Below are positions 9,952 through 19,697 of a DNA stretch of 64,000 nt, in pieces (the stretch's first letter is position 1; each line of letters begins with the position of its first letter). This DNA is from Coriobacteriia bacterium (GTDB lineage: Bacteria; Actinomycetota; Coriobacteriia; Coriobacteriales; RUG033), in NCBI GenBank assembly GCA_015655215.1, contig JAATFL010000002.1, positions 1 through 64,000 on the forward strand, written 5' to 3'. A program made the position numbers and the translations under genes. The notes below the pieces were generated by a model. The model was not told where the DNA came from. It ran no database searches and worked only from the letters and a program-made list of their open reading frames with translations.

Positions 9952-11207
9952 TGGGTATGGATGCGACGCTCGACGAGGCTCTTTCCAACCTAGAGGTCGA
10001 TGGACGCTATTCGTGTATCGAGACGCTCAAGGAGAGTGCCAGCGAGACCACCCAGCTCGTCGCCTCTCCCGAGGGTGTCCGGTACATCCGCAAGTACCTC
10101 ACCGGTGAGAATCTGGGGGATGGGTATCGCGCGCTCGCGTCAATCCAATCTCTCCACCTACCTCGAGTCGTCGCTCGTTATGACCTATCGGATACGAAGG
10201 TCGTCATCCTGACCTACAAAGAGGGTCTCGCCCTGCGCGATTACGTGAAGGAGCGGGGCCCGCTTGCCGCCGAGCAGGCGATTGGGCTGGCGTGCGATGT
10301 GGCGCATGCGCTCATCGCGTTGCACACACGGGGCCCTTCCCCGGTTGTTCATCGCGATGTCACACCCTCGAACGTGATCGTCTCAACGTGGGGGAGAGCG
10401 TCCCTTATCGATCTGGGCATCGCCCGTGAGGTGAAGATGGGAGTACATCACGATACCCAGATACTGGGAACGCAGGGGTATGCCGCCCCCGAGCAACTGG
10501 GGTTTGCCCAAAGCGATGAGCGTACCGACGTATATGCCCTCGGTCCACTGCTGTACTTCATGCTCACCGGAGAGGACCCACGGCAGGATATCAGGGATAG
10601 GCTCCTCGTCGATGTCCGGGTGTCCGATGGCCTACGGACGGTCATACGTCGATGCACCGAGTATGAGCCTTCTCGACGGTATCAAAGCGCGGAGGAGTTT
10701 CTCGTAGCGCTCGACTCTCCCCAACTGTCACAGCCGCAGCCGGGGGAGATCTCGGCGCGTGCATTCGCCACGTCAAAGCCGGCTCCATCCTCTTCACCTC
10801 CCGCGGTCTTGCCTGTGTCAAAGCCATCCGCTGGACACCCTATCCTCTCACGAGGGGTTCGCGGTCTCATCCATCGCGTGTTTTCGATAGGTGGGGCGAT
10901 CGTCTGCGTACCCTTCTGCATCGTGGGTTTGATGATGCCCTGGATGGGCAATGCCTCACCGACGACCGGCGACCTCATCGTCAACATCATCTCCGACTGG
11001 TCGGTGGTCTTCCTGCTCTTCGCACCGTCGTACCTCCTACTGTGCAACCCCTTCGATTGGATGAGCAAGGTCCGGTTGTATCGAAGGAAGCGTTTGCGGA
11101 GGGTGCTTCTGACCTTTGCCATATGCTTTGCCGCGCTCTTTCTCCTGATAGGCATATCGAGTCAGTTCTACAGTCCCCAGCACCTTGCCGTATCGTCAAG
11201 TCGCTGA
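9951..11207 (+). CDS. Eukaryotic-type Ser/Thr protein kinase, membrane-anchored
   Basis: A 418-residue kinase. The catalytic loop is VVHRDVTPSNVIV, the metal-binding motif is DLG (LIDLGIAR) rather than DFG, and the activation segment ends YAAPEQ. The candidate ATP-binding Lys is in RYIRKYL. The N-lobe lacks a clear glycine-rich loop. Residues after about 270 are a Pro/Ser-rich linker followed by two membrane segments at the C-terminus, so the kinase domain should face the cytoplasm. It is translationally coupled to the upstream HTH protein (ATG overlapping TGA), and together they look like a two-gene signalling unit. Activity is likely but unproven given the altered motifs. Confidence 0.88.
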   Translation: MGMDATLDEALSNLEVDGRYSCIETLKESASETTQLVASPEGVRYIRKYLTGENLGDGYRALASIQSLHLPRVVARYDLSDTKVVILTYKEGLALRDYVKERGPLAAEQAIGLACDVAHALIALHTRGPSPVVHRDVTPSNVIVSTWGRASLIDLGIAREVKMGVHHDTQILGTQGYAAPEQLGFAQSDERTDVYALGPLLYFMLTGEDPRQDIRDRLLVDVRVSDGLRTVIRRCTEYEPSRRYQSAEEFLVALDSPQLSQPQPGEISARAFATSKPAPSSSPPAVLPVSKPSAGHPILSRGVRGLIHRVFSIGGAIVCVPFCIVGLMMPWMGNASPTTGDLIVNIISDWSVVFLLFAPSYLLLCNPFDWMSKVRLYRRKRLRRVLLTFAICFAALFLLIGISSQFYSPQHLAVSSSR

Positions 11208-11335
11208 TCGGACCGTCGGAGAAGGTCATCCGGGTTTACTGAGCTGGCAGCTAATGAACCTTCTCCGGCGCATGCTTATGTTTCGTGGTGACAGGTCTAT
11301 CGACAGGCACCAACACGAAACCTCGGGGGCGCATC

Positions 11336-11830
11336 ATGAAAAGGACGGCATTGCTGGGACTCGCTTGTGCTTTTGCTTTGGCGGCGGCGCTGACAACGGG
11401 CTGTGGGAACACAAGGAGTTCGTCGGGCAACGACGAAGTGACGACGCAAAGTACAACATCCGCCTCAAGTTCCACGCAGAGCCAGTACGTGGTGACCATC
11501 GACACGTGCACCGCTGCGACCACCTATGACGGCAAGGCGGCCGTCTACGTGGACTACACGTTCACCAACAACAGCGAGAAGGCGACCGAACCCCTCGCCG
11601 CCGTGAGCTGTCAGGCATTCCAAAACGGCGTTCAGCTTGATACGGCCATCCTCGTGAACACCGAAGGGTATGACGGTTCCAACTCGATGAAGGAGATCAA
11701 GCCGGGTGCCAGCATCACCTACCAGCTGGCCTATGTGCTTGACGACGCCTCGCCCGTGTCGGTGGAGGTGAGCAACCTCTTCAGCCTAAGCGACGAGACC
11801 CTTGCCACGCACGAGTTCGGCGTCGCCTAG
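11336..11830 (+). CDS. Lipoprotein with DUF5067-type domain
   Basis: A 164-residue lipoprotein. The signal peptide MKRTALLGLACAFALAAA leads to the lipobox TTGC, followed by a Ser/Thr-rich linker. The rest is a beta-rich domain (YVVTIDTCTAA, VYVDYTFTNNSEKATEP, IKPGASITYQLAYVL) that matches the DUF5067/Ig-like lipoprotein pattern common in gut Gram-positives. It is probably tethered to the outer membrane face. The start at 11336 puts the signal peptide first; the longer frame from 11285 does not. A hairpin terminator follows at 11858. Function unknown. Confidence 0.8.
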   Translation: MKRTALLGLACAFALAAALTTGCGNTRSSSGNDEVTTQSTTSASSSTQSQYVVTIDTCTAATTYDGKAAVYVDYTFTNNSEKATEPLAAVSCQAFQNGVQLDTAILVNTEGYDGSNSMKEIKPGASITYQLAYVLDDASPVSVEVSNLFSLSDETLATHEFGVA

Positions 11831-11857
11831 GGAATCTTCCCTCCTCAGAAGATGACG

Positions 11858-11895
11858 GAGTGGATGCCATCGTGAAACTCCGGTGGCATCCACTC
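11858..11895. terminator. Bidirectional hairpin terminator
   Basis: A perfect 12-bp stem (11858-11869 with 11884-11895) and 14-base loop, placed between two convergent genes. It can serve both the lipoprotein gene and flavoprotein 2. A long T-run is missing. Confidence 0.6.
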
Positions 11896-11897
11896 GA

Positions 11898-13667
11898 TCA
11901 AGCTTGGGCCGCGTACTGTCCAGCGAGGTATCCGTGCGTGATCCCAAACCCGTGGTTGAGCCCCGACATCGGTGTCTGGTAATAGGGTTGGAACCGTTGA
12001 CCTGCGGTGGTGCCCGCAGCCCACAGTCCGGGGATGACGTTGCCGTCGGCGTCGACGCACTGGAGGTTACCATCGGTCAGCAAGCCGCTCATGGCCGTCA
12101 GGCCGGCACTACCCTTGGCCTTCGTCGCAAAGAACGGGGCCGTATCGATGGGAAACAGTTTTTGGGGGTCCGTACCAAAATCGACGTCGTTCTTGGCTGC
12201 AGCCATCTCGTTGTAACGTGCCACGGTAGCTTTCAGTGCATCTGCCGGCACGTCGATCAACCGCGCAAGTTCATCAAGGGTGTTTGCTCCATAGGCAGTG
12301 CCATCGGTCTCGTTGAAGGCGTCTGCAAACTTCGCTCCCTCCGTCTTGCCCACCGATGACAACAGCGTATCGTGTATCGCTTCGATGTACTCATTGCCGG
12401 TGTATTTGGCATCGTAGGGCGTATCGTTGACATCGAGGTTGCGGTGACCAACACCCTGATAGGGAAGGCGATCGCGCCAGTTCACGTCGAAGATCTCCCA
12501 CACGAACTGACCTGGCTGGCCAAGGATGGCATCATGCTTCTGCCATATGCCCACGTCTTCGTTCCAGCAGCGCTCGCCGAGCCCATTGACCTCGAGTGCC
12601 ACGGTTGCCCCGATCAGAGAGTCACCTGCGCCCATGGTGGCCTCCGGGAAGGGCTCCATCTGCGCTCCGGCCCAAAGCGCCATGAGATGACCGTCCCCTG
12701 TGTTGCCGGCGAGCACCGCAGAGCCAGACGTGAACATGGGCTCCCAGTCCGGCTCGGCACCGTTGTAGTGCTCGTAGCGGGCAACTATCTCGGGGCAGTA
12801 CAGTTTCATGAGAAGCTCAGCGCCCTGGCCGAAGAAGTTGGTCAAGCCGCCAGTGCACAGGATGACGCCTTTGCCCGCGTTGATCTTCAGGTACGTGCCA
12901 TCGGCGTTCGCGGCGATAACGCCAGTCACCTTCCCGTTGTCGACGAGAAGCTCCCTCGCAACCGTCAGGAAGTGGAAATCGACTCCTTCCTTGGCAGCCA
13001 GGGCCTGATTGGCCTGAGCCGTCGCTATCCACGCCGCTCCACCTACTGGATTATTCGGGTCCTCTTTGAAATCCATCGTGCCGATGAACGTCTGTTCGAG
13101 ATCACCTGCGCGGTCGTGCACGGACGAACGTGGCCAGTAGCAGATGGTCACATTGCCCATCACAGCGGTATCGTCCTCGACGGGTCTCGTCCACCAATCG
13201 AATACGTTGCCGCTGTTCTCGGTCCATAGGCGGATGAGCTTCATGTTGCCTCGTTGGCTGGAACGCCGCTGGTAGTCACGTACGAACGCCGCCGATTCCT
13301 CGTTGACTCCCGCTTCCCTGGCCAGCGTGCAGTTCAATGCACCGAATTGAAAGCCATGGACCTCGATCGTCTCCTTCTTCTCGAGGATGACCACCCGTGC
13401 CCCGGCTTCCGCGGCCGCACGGGCGGCCGCTATTCCCGAGATCCCGGCGCCGCATACGACCACGTTGCAATCGATGGTCTCGCCAATCTCGGAATCGGCG
13501 ATTGCCGGAGGTGTACCGATGCCCTCTGGCTCCTGGTCCACCTCCGACGAAGTGGTGTTCTGCGCAGACGTGGAGCATCCGTTGAGCACGCTCGCCGCTG
13601 CAAGGACGGATCCGGCAGTCACTGCTCCCCTGAGAAAATCCCGTCGCGGAATCCCCGTGGTATCCAT
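11898..13667 (-). CDS. Tat-exported FAD-dependent reductase (flavoprotein 2)
   Basis: A 589-residue FAD_binding_2 protein. It begins MDTTGIPRRDFLRGA, a Tat motif followed by a hydrophobic stretch and a lipobox (LNGC), so it should be exported and membrane-anchored. The FAD motif is CNVVVCGAGISGIAAARAAA and the C-terminal FAD-binding motif is GLWAAGTTAGQRF. There is no heme-binding CxxCH. The start at 13667 has AAGGAG eight bases upstream; a longer frame reaching 13793 lacks support. It is divergent from LuxR 2 (13896), its likely regulator. It probably reduces an exogenous organic electron acceptor, but the substrate is unknown. Confidence 0.9.
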   Translation of the reverse strand: MDTTGIPRRDFLRGAVTAGSVLAAASVLNGCSTSAQNTTSSEVDQEPEGIGTPPAIADSEIGETIDCNVVVCGAGISGIAAARAAAEAGARVVILEKKETIEVHGFQFGALNCTLAREAGVNEESAAFVRDYQRRSSQRGNMKLIRLWTENSGNVFDWWTRPVEDDTAVMGNVTICYWPRSSVHDRAGDLEQTFIGTMDFKEDPNNPVGGAAWIATAQANQALAAKEGVDFHFLTVARELLVDNGKVTGVIAANADGTYLKINAGKGVILCTGGLTNFFGQGAELLMKLYCPEIVARYEHYNGAEPDWEPMFTSGSAVLAGNTGDGHLMALWAGAQMEPFPEATMGAGDSLIGATVALEVNGLGERCWNEDVGIWQKHDAILGQPGQFVWEIFDVNWRDRLPYQGVGHRNLDVNDTPYDAKYTGNEYIEAIHDTLLSSVGKTEGAKFADAFNETDGTAYGANTLDELARLIDVPADALKATVARYNEMAAAKNDVDFGTDPQKLFPIDTAPFFATKAKGSAGLTAMSGLLTDGNLQCVDADGNVIPGLWAAGTTAGQRFQPYYQTPMSGLNHGFGITHGYLAGQYAAQA

Positions 13668-13895
13668 TGAAGCTCCTTTCGTAGGCACCCGTTGGTCAGA
13701 TTGTTGTGCGGGTGCCCCAAACGTAGTGCAGAATCTCGCGCACCACTTCCTGCAAGGTAGGTGATTGCCACGTTTTTGGCGTACATCACTCACATTGGGT
13801 GATACCGTTACTCATGGTGTTCCTGACCCTGCTCATGGCAAGTGGCAAAAGCTTGCTATGATTGCCAGCGCAGTGATACGTGGGAGGGGGTGCCT

Positions 13896-15386
13896 ATGGA
13901 TAAAGCCTGGAAGCCGAATACGGTCAACGTGGGTCTATCGCTGTTCTTGCTATCCACCGTTTTCACGTTTTGGGGAGGTATCTACTCATATGCCGACGTT
14001 TTGGTGGATCCGGGCATTATCGTTTCAAGCTTTACCATACCGGAATGCACCAGCTTCATCGTGGTGACCATCGTTCTGGGAATCGCTTTTGGGCGGTATG
14101 GTAGGAAAGCGATGCTTGCTGGTGCGGCCGTCTCGGGAATCTCCACCATCACGGGCATCATCATCATGTTCTTGGCCATCGAGGACGTCACGGGCCTTTC
14201 GGTGTTGCTGGCCGTCACGGGGGTGCTGTTTGGCGTGGGGAATGCCACTGCCTTCGTCGCGTGGGAGTACGTATTGGTCATCGAACGTCTCAAAAGGGCG
14301 AGGATCTTCTTCTTCGAGTCCCTGCTGTCATACCCTCTTGCCTATCTGCTGATACGCATGGTTCCCGTCTCGGCGGAGATGATGAGCTATATACTCGTGA
14401 TCGCCGTTGGGGTATCGACCGCATTCCTTGTCTTTCAGACCCAGAGAGGGCCTACGGGACACGTTGAGAGACGGGAAGTTAAGGGAATACCCGTACAACA
14501 TGTCATCATCGCATTCCAAAAGAGCAAGAGCATGGTGTTCTGCATCGTCTGCATCACGCTCATCGCCGCCGTTACTCGCTGCATCGCCCTCGGAGATCAC
14601 TCGGCTGCCAAAACGGTTACCAACTATTCGATGCTGGGGGTCTCGATCATGGCCGCGATCTCCATCGTGCTCTGGAAGGTTGCAGGTAGGGAGATCGACT
14701 ATTCCCTGATCTACAAGGTTGCCTTTCCCGTACTCGCCACCGGGCTCCTGCTTCTGCCGATGATGGGGAGTGCATATCAAATCATCCTCACCACGGTAGC
14801 GTTCGCCCTTTTTTCCGTGTCCTCGCTGTTCGTCATGTATCAGAGTATCTGCCTCACCGATGACCACGGCGTCGAAGCGGTGATCTATTTCTCATTTCTG
14901 AACGGGGTGATCTATCTTGCTGTTGGAGTGGGGACCCTGCTCGGTAGCTATCTTCTGGCTATCGGTGACTTCAGCTTCTCGAGTTTGGCGATGGTGGCGC
15001 TGTTCCTCGTCTACATACTCGTGATCGTCTCCACATCGGTTATCAACAGGCGTAAGGATGATGGTGAGATTGCGGGTGCATCAGGTGCATCGATGACAGG
15101 AGAGGTACCCGAGAGGATCACGGGGCAATGCATGGTTCTTTCGCGAAAGGCCAGGCTCTCCAAACGCGAATCAGAGATTTTGGAGCTTATCGCACGGGGA
15201 AGGGACGTCCCGTACATCGCAAAGGCTCTTTACATCTCGGAGAATACCGTCCGGACGCACAATAAGAGCATCTATCGTAAGATCGGCGTCCACAACCGGC
15301 AAGAGCTGTTAAGCGTTGTCGAGCAGACGATGCAAAACGGCACGCACGGTCAGCACGCCATGGGAAACGGCCATCTTGTTCCCTGA
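13896..15386 (+). CDS. LuxR-family regulator 2 with 12-helix sensor half
   Basis: A 496-residue protein: about twelve hydrophobic segments (residues 10-385), a short linker, then a LuxR HTH starting LSKRESEILELIARGRDVP and ending RKIGVHNRQELLSVVE. The start at 13896 is preceded by GGGAGGGGGTG; the open frame extends 54 bases upstream but without a binding site. It is divergent from flavoprotein 2 over 228 bases, so it should control that gene. The HTH closely resembles those of the other four intact copies in the window. The ligand is unknown. Confidence 0.9.
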   Translation: MDKAWKPNTVNVGLSLFLLSTVFTFWGGIYSYADVLVDPGIIVSSFTIPECTSFIVVTIVLGIAFGRYGRKAMLAGAAVSGISTITGIIIMFLAIEDVTGLSVLLAVTGVLFGVGNATAFVAWEYVLVIERLKRARIFFFESLLSYPLAYLLIRMVPVSAEMMSYILVIAVGVSTAFLVFQTQRGPTGHVERREVKGIPVQHVIIAFQKSKSMVFCIVCITLIAAVTRCIALGDHSAAKTVTNYSMLGVSIMAAISIVLWKVAGREIDYSLIYKVAFPVLATGLLLLPMMGSAYQIILTTVAFALFSVSSLFVMYQSICLTDDHGVEAVIYFSFLNGVIYLAVGVGTLLGSYLLAIGDFSFSSLAMVALFLVYILVIVSTSVINRRKDDGEIAGASGASMTGEVPERITGQCMVLSRKARLSKRESEILELIARGRDVPYIAKALYISENTVRTHNKSIYRKIGVHNRQELLSVVEQTMQNGTHGQHAMGNGHLVP

Positions 15387-15403
15387 AGGGGGATGGTACG
15401 GCC

Positions 15404-16993
15404 TCATCGTCGATCTTCGGGTAAGGACAGAATGGAGTCGGTGTCGAACTCCTCGATGAGATTGACCAGCTCCTGCTTCTTGTGGATACCCAGCTTAGTG
15501 TAGATGCGCTTTGAATGCGTGCGGACGGTGTTTTCCGAGACGACCAGCTCCTCGGCGATCATCGGAACGCTATTGCTCCGTGCGATGAGTTCCATGACCT
15601 CGGTTTCACGGGCGGACAATCGGTAACGACGCTGGATGGCGGCACACTGCTTCGAGACTCGGTCGCGGTACCGCTGAGGTGACGGTTTGATGATCGGGGC
15701 TGGCAGCTCCACCGGTACCGTCCCGTGCCTCTCGCGATTCTCCGTGGGAACCTGCAGGGCGATGAACTCGATGTCATTGGGATCCACCGCACCGGGCGCG
15801 CCGATCTGCTTGAACCCGCCTAGTCCGATGAAGTACATGAAACCGAGCAGGTAGAGAGCAACGAGGGAGAGTGTCGTGTTTTGCGCGATGCCCGCGATCG
15901 TGGTCTGTGAGATGAGGGTTGCGCTCAGGTAGCCGAAGTCGTGCAGCATGTAAACGACGCCGCCGAAGAAGCCATAGATGAATACCGGGTTGATGCCCTG
16001 GTCGCGGGATGCCTGGGCGCACTGGATCATCATGAGCATGATGGCGCAGCTGAAGAATGCGTAGAGAAAGCCAGCGAACCAACTTGAAAAGGCATTGCCG
16101 AGCATGGGAATCAGCAGGAAGGCGGTGATGAGGAACGGGAAGAAGAACCGATAGACGGAGACGACGTTGATCTTCAGGTTCTTCACCTGCCAGAGGAGGA
16201 GTAGCGTCGCGGCTGCGAGAAACGATCCTCCCATCGACATGATATTGACGAGGGAACCTATTTGCGGATCGTCGATGGCAAGCGCTCGCATGATGCCGCA
16301 GCAAAATCCCATCACACCCATCGAGAAGGCGCTTCGCCAATATGTGGTGATGACATGTCGATACACCTGCGGGTGCCGGCGGGGGATGTCTTCGAACATG
16401 GGCTGGTGGGAGTCGATTCCACGACTCTTCAACACGATGCACAATCCGAACAGGGGCAGAAAGACGGTTGGTATGAGATAGGTGGTCACGGCGCGTGGGA
16501 TGATGTACAGCGATAGGTAGATGACCGCGGAGTACAGCGTGCCCAGGATGAGGTCATGGTTCCCGGTGGTGGGGTCCTGGCTGGAGAACAGGCGCTGCCA
16601 TAGCATGTAGAATCCGGCTGACCCGGACCCAAGCAGAATGCCACCCGCAATCGTGAATGGCAGCGTCATGGTATTGATGTACATGGCGGCGATCAGGCAG
16701 ACCCAGCCGAAGAGATAGGGCAAGCCGACACCGATGACGAGGAAGCGACGCGTCAGTCCTGGCAGAAAATAGACGCCAAGGGCGCTGGCGAAGAAGATGA
16801 ACGTGAAGACAAGGGATTGGGAGAGGAAGAAGAAGAAGATGATCCGGGAAGTCTGAAACCCTATCGGCAAAAACGGGAATACGCCGCCCCAAACCCCTGT
16901 CGCGTTGATGGCAAGGAAAAGGGCGTAGCCGAGCGATGTCATGTTTGGTTTGAAGATGCGCATCAGGCTTTGCACGATCGATATCCTCTCCAC
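15404..16993 (-). CDS. LuxR-family regulator 3 with 12-helix sensor half
   Basis: A 529-residue protein built like regulators 1, 2, 4 and 5: a multi-helix membrane half, then a longer cytosolic linker of about 60 residues (positions 400-460), then an HTH with LSARETEVMELIARSNSVP and VSENTVRTHSKRIYTKLG. The coding sequence ends 18 bases from LuxR 2 on the other strand, so the two are convergent. It is divergent from dmsA (17243), and the dms operon is its likely target. The start is uncertain: GTG at 16993, GTG at 16975 (with AGAGGA before it) or ATG at 16963. Confidence 0.88.
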   Translation of the reverse strand: MERISIVQSLMRIFKPNMTSLGYALFLAINATGVWGGVFPFLPIGFQTSRIIFFFFLSQSLVFTFIFFASALGVYFLPGLTRRFLVIGVGLPYLFGWVCLIAAMYINTMTLPFTIAGGILLGSGSAGFYMLWQRLFSSQDPTTGNHDLILGTLYSAVIYLSLYIIPRAVTTYLIPTVFLPLFGLCIVLKSRGIDSHQPMFEDIPRRHPQVYRHVITTYWRSAFSMGVMGFCCGIMRALAIDDPQIGSLVNIMSMGGSFLAAATLLLLWQVKNLKINVVSVYRFFFPFLITAFLLIPMLGNAFSSWFAGFLYAFFSCAIMLMMIQCAQASRDQGINPVFIYGFFGGVVYMLHDFGYLSATLISQTTIAGIAQNTTLSLVALYLLGFMYFIGLGGFKQIGAPGAVDPNDIEFIALQVPTENRERHGTVPVELPAPIIKPSPQRYRDRVSKQCAAIQRRYRLSARETEVMELIARSNSVPMIAEELVVSENTVRTHSKRIYTKLGIHKKQELVNLIEEFDTDSILSLPEDRR

Positions 16994-17231
16994 ACGATCA
17001 CGTACCTGACAGTATCATATATCGGATGACCGCTGGAAACTCCGCAATACCCTCGGGAGCATGGCCTTCCCAAAAATCGCACGTTTCATGTGACAAGCCG
17101 GCGGTCGCATGTGACTATAGTTTGCTGCTGCGAGGCGCAGGCGGCCAATCTCCCATGAAACATAACCTACCGTGAGGGAACGTACGCCGACGTGCGTCAC
17201 GCATGGTGCAAGTCCGTGCATCTTGGAAGGA

Positions 17232-17267
17232 GAGAGGACAATATGTCGAGAGAGGACAATATGTCGA
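17232..17267 (+). repeat. Tandem 18-bp repeat duplicating the dmsA binding site and start codon
   Basis: Two perfect, adjacent copies of an 18-base unit (17232-17249 and 17250-17267). Each contains GAGAGG followed six bases later by ATG. The unit is a multiple of three, so both ATGs (17243 and 17261) are in frame with dmsA, giving two complete initiation sites. Confidence 0.85.
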
Positions 17268-19672
17268 AAGGTACGTCAAGTATCAGTCGTCGCTCGTTTG
17301 TGAAGGCGATGGGGGCGCTTGGTGCCCTGGCCGCTGCCGGCGGCATCGTCTCGGTTGACTCCCTGTTCACCGGGGGCGTACCCGTGGCGTTGGCCGATAG
17401 CACGGAGCAAACGACGTGGGGCCATTGCGCGATCAACTGCCCAGGGCGCTGTGCTCTGAAGTTCCATGTACAGGACGACGAGGTCGTCTGGGTCGACACC
17501 TACACGAGCAGCGACGCAGGGTTTGACGACCCCCAGCCACGGGCATGCCTTCGTGGTCGCTCGTATCGTCGCTGGCTCAACAGCCCCGATCGTATCAACT
17601 ACCCGATGAAGCGGGTGGGCAACCGCGGGGAGGGGACATACGAGCGAATCTCATGGGACGAGGCCATCGAGACCGCGACCGACAAACTCGAGGAGGTTAT
17701 CGGCACCTATGGCAACGAGGCCGTGTACATCCCGTATGCGACTGGTGTTTCCGCCACCACCGCCCGACCCTTCAACGCCCTGCTCAATCTGATCGGGGGG
17801 TATCTGAACTTCTACAACAGTTACTCGACCGCTCAGATATCGACCATCACCCCCTACGTATACGGTACGGCGCAGGCGGGGGGAAGTTCGTTCAAGACAG
17901 CCGAGGATGCCAAACTGGTGCTTGTGTTTGGCTCCAGCCCAACCGAGACCCGACAGGGTGGGCTGACGACCCACTACGATTGGGTCCATCTCCGCGAGCG
18001 CACCGGTGCGAAGATATACATGATCGACTATCGCATGAACGATTCGATTCTCGGTCACTCGGCGGAGTGGATCCCCATCAACCCCGGGACCGACGCTGCC
18101 CTCGTGGCTGGCATCGGCCATTACCTGATCGAGCACGATCTCGTCAACCTCGACTTTCTCCACACCTATTGCGTCGGGTACGACGAAGAGAGCATGCCCG
18201 ATGATTATCGGGGCAAGAACATGTCCTACCATGACTACATCATGGGAACCGGCTATGACATGATCGAGAAGACCCCCGATTGGGCTTCAAGGATCACCGG
18301 CATCCCGGCGGCGCGCATCGAGAGCCTTGCCGAGGAGATCGGCACCACCGCCCCGCTGTACGTGAACCAAGGGTGGGGACCACAGCGTCGTTCGAACGGT
18401 GAGTGGACCTCGTGGTCCATCATGGCTCTTCCGTGCCTCGTCGGGCAGATCGGTCTTCCGGGAACGAACAACGGCACGCGCGAGAACTCCGGAGGACCGA
18501 CGCTGTCCTCGTTCCCCACGGGCACGAACCCGGTGAGCGCCTCCATCCCCTGCTTCCTGTTCACCGATGCCATCGACCATGCTACGGAGATGACATCGAA
18601 GAACGCCGGCGTCAAGGGTGTCGACAAGCTCAAGGTGGGTATCAAGTACATGATCAACTACGCCGGCAACTGCCTCACGAACCAGCATTCGCAGATCAAC
18701 AAGGCGCACGACATCCTTTCCGACGACAGCAAGTGCGAGTTCATCCTGGGCATCAACACGGTCATGTGCGACTCGATGAAGTACTCCGACATCATCCTCC
18801 CCGACCTGTTCCGGTTCGAGCAGGTGTCTCAGATCTCAACCGGTGGTGATGTCGCGTATATGATCACCGGACAGCCCTGCACCACCCCGAAGTTCGAGCG
18901 CAAGAGCGCCTACGAGATGGTCTCGCTCATGGCGGATCGCCTTGGCGTCAAAGACCAGTTCACGGGGGGAAAGACCGAGGAGGACTGGATCAAGAGTCTC
19001 TACGAGAATTCCCGTAGCAAAGATGCCACGCTTCCCACGTGGGATGAAGCGGTGGACATGGGGGTGTTCATCCAGCAGCATAGCCCGATCGTCTCCATGC
19101 AGAAATTCCGAAGCGATCCCGTGACGAACGCCCTCGAGACGACGTCCGGTAAGATCGAGCTCTTCTCGAAGAAGGTGCTCTCGTTCACCAACGGCTGGGA
19201 ACTCGAAGAGGGTGATACCTTGCCCGGTCTCAGCACGGTTCCGCCCATTCCCGCATACATCCCGGAGTGGTATGGCATAGAGACGACCACCGACGAATAC
19301 CCGCTTGTGCTTGGCGGTTTCCATTACCGCGGACGGCTCCACTCCTCATGGGGTGACATCGCCATCCTGAAGGATGCAAACCCCCAGGAAGCATGGATAA
19401 ACCCCACCGATGCGACGTCACGCGGTATCGCCCAAGGCGATACGGTGCACGTGGAAAACGAGTTCGGCGAGATCGAGCTGCTTGCAAAGGTGACGCCGCG
19501 TGTCGTCCCCGGAGTCGTGGCCGTATCCCAAGGTGCGTGGCATGATGCGGATATGAACGGTGACCGTGTTGACAAGGGAGGAAGCATCAACACCCTCACG
19601 ACCCAACGTCCTTCACCTCTTGCAAAAGGGAACCCGCAGCACACGAACATCTGCCAAGTCACCAGGGCTTGA
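17243..19672 (+). CDS. dmsA: Molybdopterin oxidoreductase, DMSO-reductase family catalytic subunit
   Basis: An 809-residue exported oxidoreductase. Tat motif SRRSFVK at residues 15-21 precedes a hydrophobic region ending GVPVALA. One [4Fe-4S] cluster is bound by C62, C66, C70 (CAINCPGRC) and C102. The Mo ligand is probably S195 in NSYSTAQI, the position of the ligand Ser in DmsA. The C-terminal molydop-binding domain is present (HVENEFGEIELLAKV). It is the first gene of dmsABC-torD-dmsC2 and should reduce an S- or N-oxide, or another organic acceptor, outside the membrane. LuxR 3 is divergent upstream. Two tandem start sites exist (17243 and 17261). Family-level assignment is firm; substrate is not. 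Confidence 0.93.
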   Translation: MSREDNMSKGTSSISRRSFVKAMGALGALAAAGGIVSVDSLFTGGVPVALADSTEQTTWGHCAINCPGRCALKFHVQDDEVVWVDTYTSSDAGFDDPQPRACLRGRSYRRWLNSPDRINYPMKRVGNRGEGTYERISWDEAIETATDKLEEVIGTYGNEAVYIPYATGVSATTARPFNALLNLIGGYLNFYNSYSTAQISTITPYVYGTAQAGGSSFKTAEDAKLVLVFGSSPTETRQGGLTTHYDWVHLRERTGAKIYMIDYRMNDSILGHSAEWIPINPGTDAALVAGIGHYLIEHDLVNLDFLHTYCVGYDEESMPDDYRGKNMSYHDYIMGTGYDMIEKTPDWASRITGIPAARIESLAEEIGTTAPLYVNQGWGPQRRSNGEWTSWSIMALPCLVGQIGLPGTNNGTRENSGGPTLSSFPTGTNPVSASIPCFLFTDAIDHATEMTSKNAGVKGVDKLKVGIKYMINYAGNCLTNQHSQINKAHDILSDDSKCEFILGINTVMCDSMKYSDIILPDLFRFEQVSQISTGGDVAYMITGQPCTTPKFERKSAYEMVSLMADRLGVKDQFTGGKTEEDWIKSLYENSRSKDATLPTWDEAVDMGVFIQQHSPIVSMQKFRSDPVTNALETTSGKIELFSKKVLSFTNGWELEEGDTLPGLSTVPPIPAYIPEWYGIETTTDEYPLVLGGFHYRGRLHSSWGDIAILKDANPQEAWINPTDATSRGIAQGDTVHVENEFGEIELLAKVTPRVVPGVVAVSQGAWHDADMNGDRVDKGGSINTLTTQRPSPLAKGNPQHTNICQVTRA

Positions 19673-19697
19673 CGCAACAGGAAAGGGGAGGTAGAAG

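Noticed and set aside
11217..11267. Inverted repeat after the kinase gene
   Set aside because: Arms of 10 bp are separated by more than 30 bases with no T-run, so termination is doubtful.
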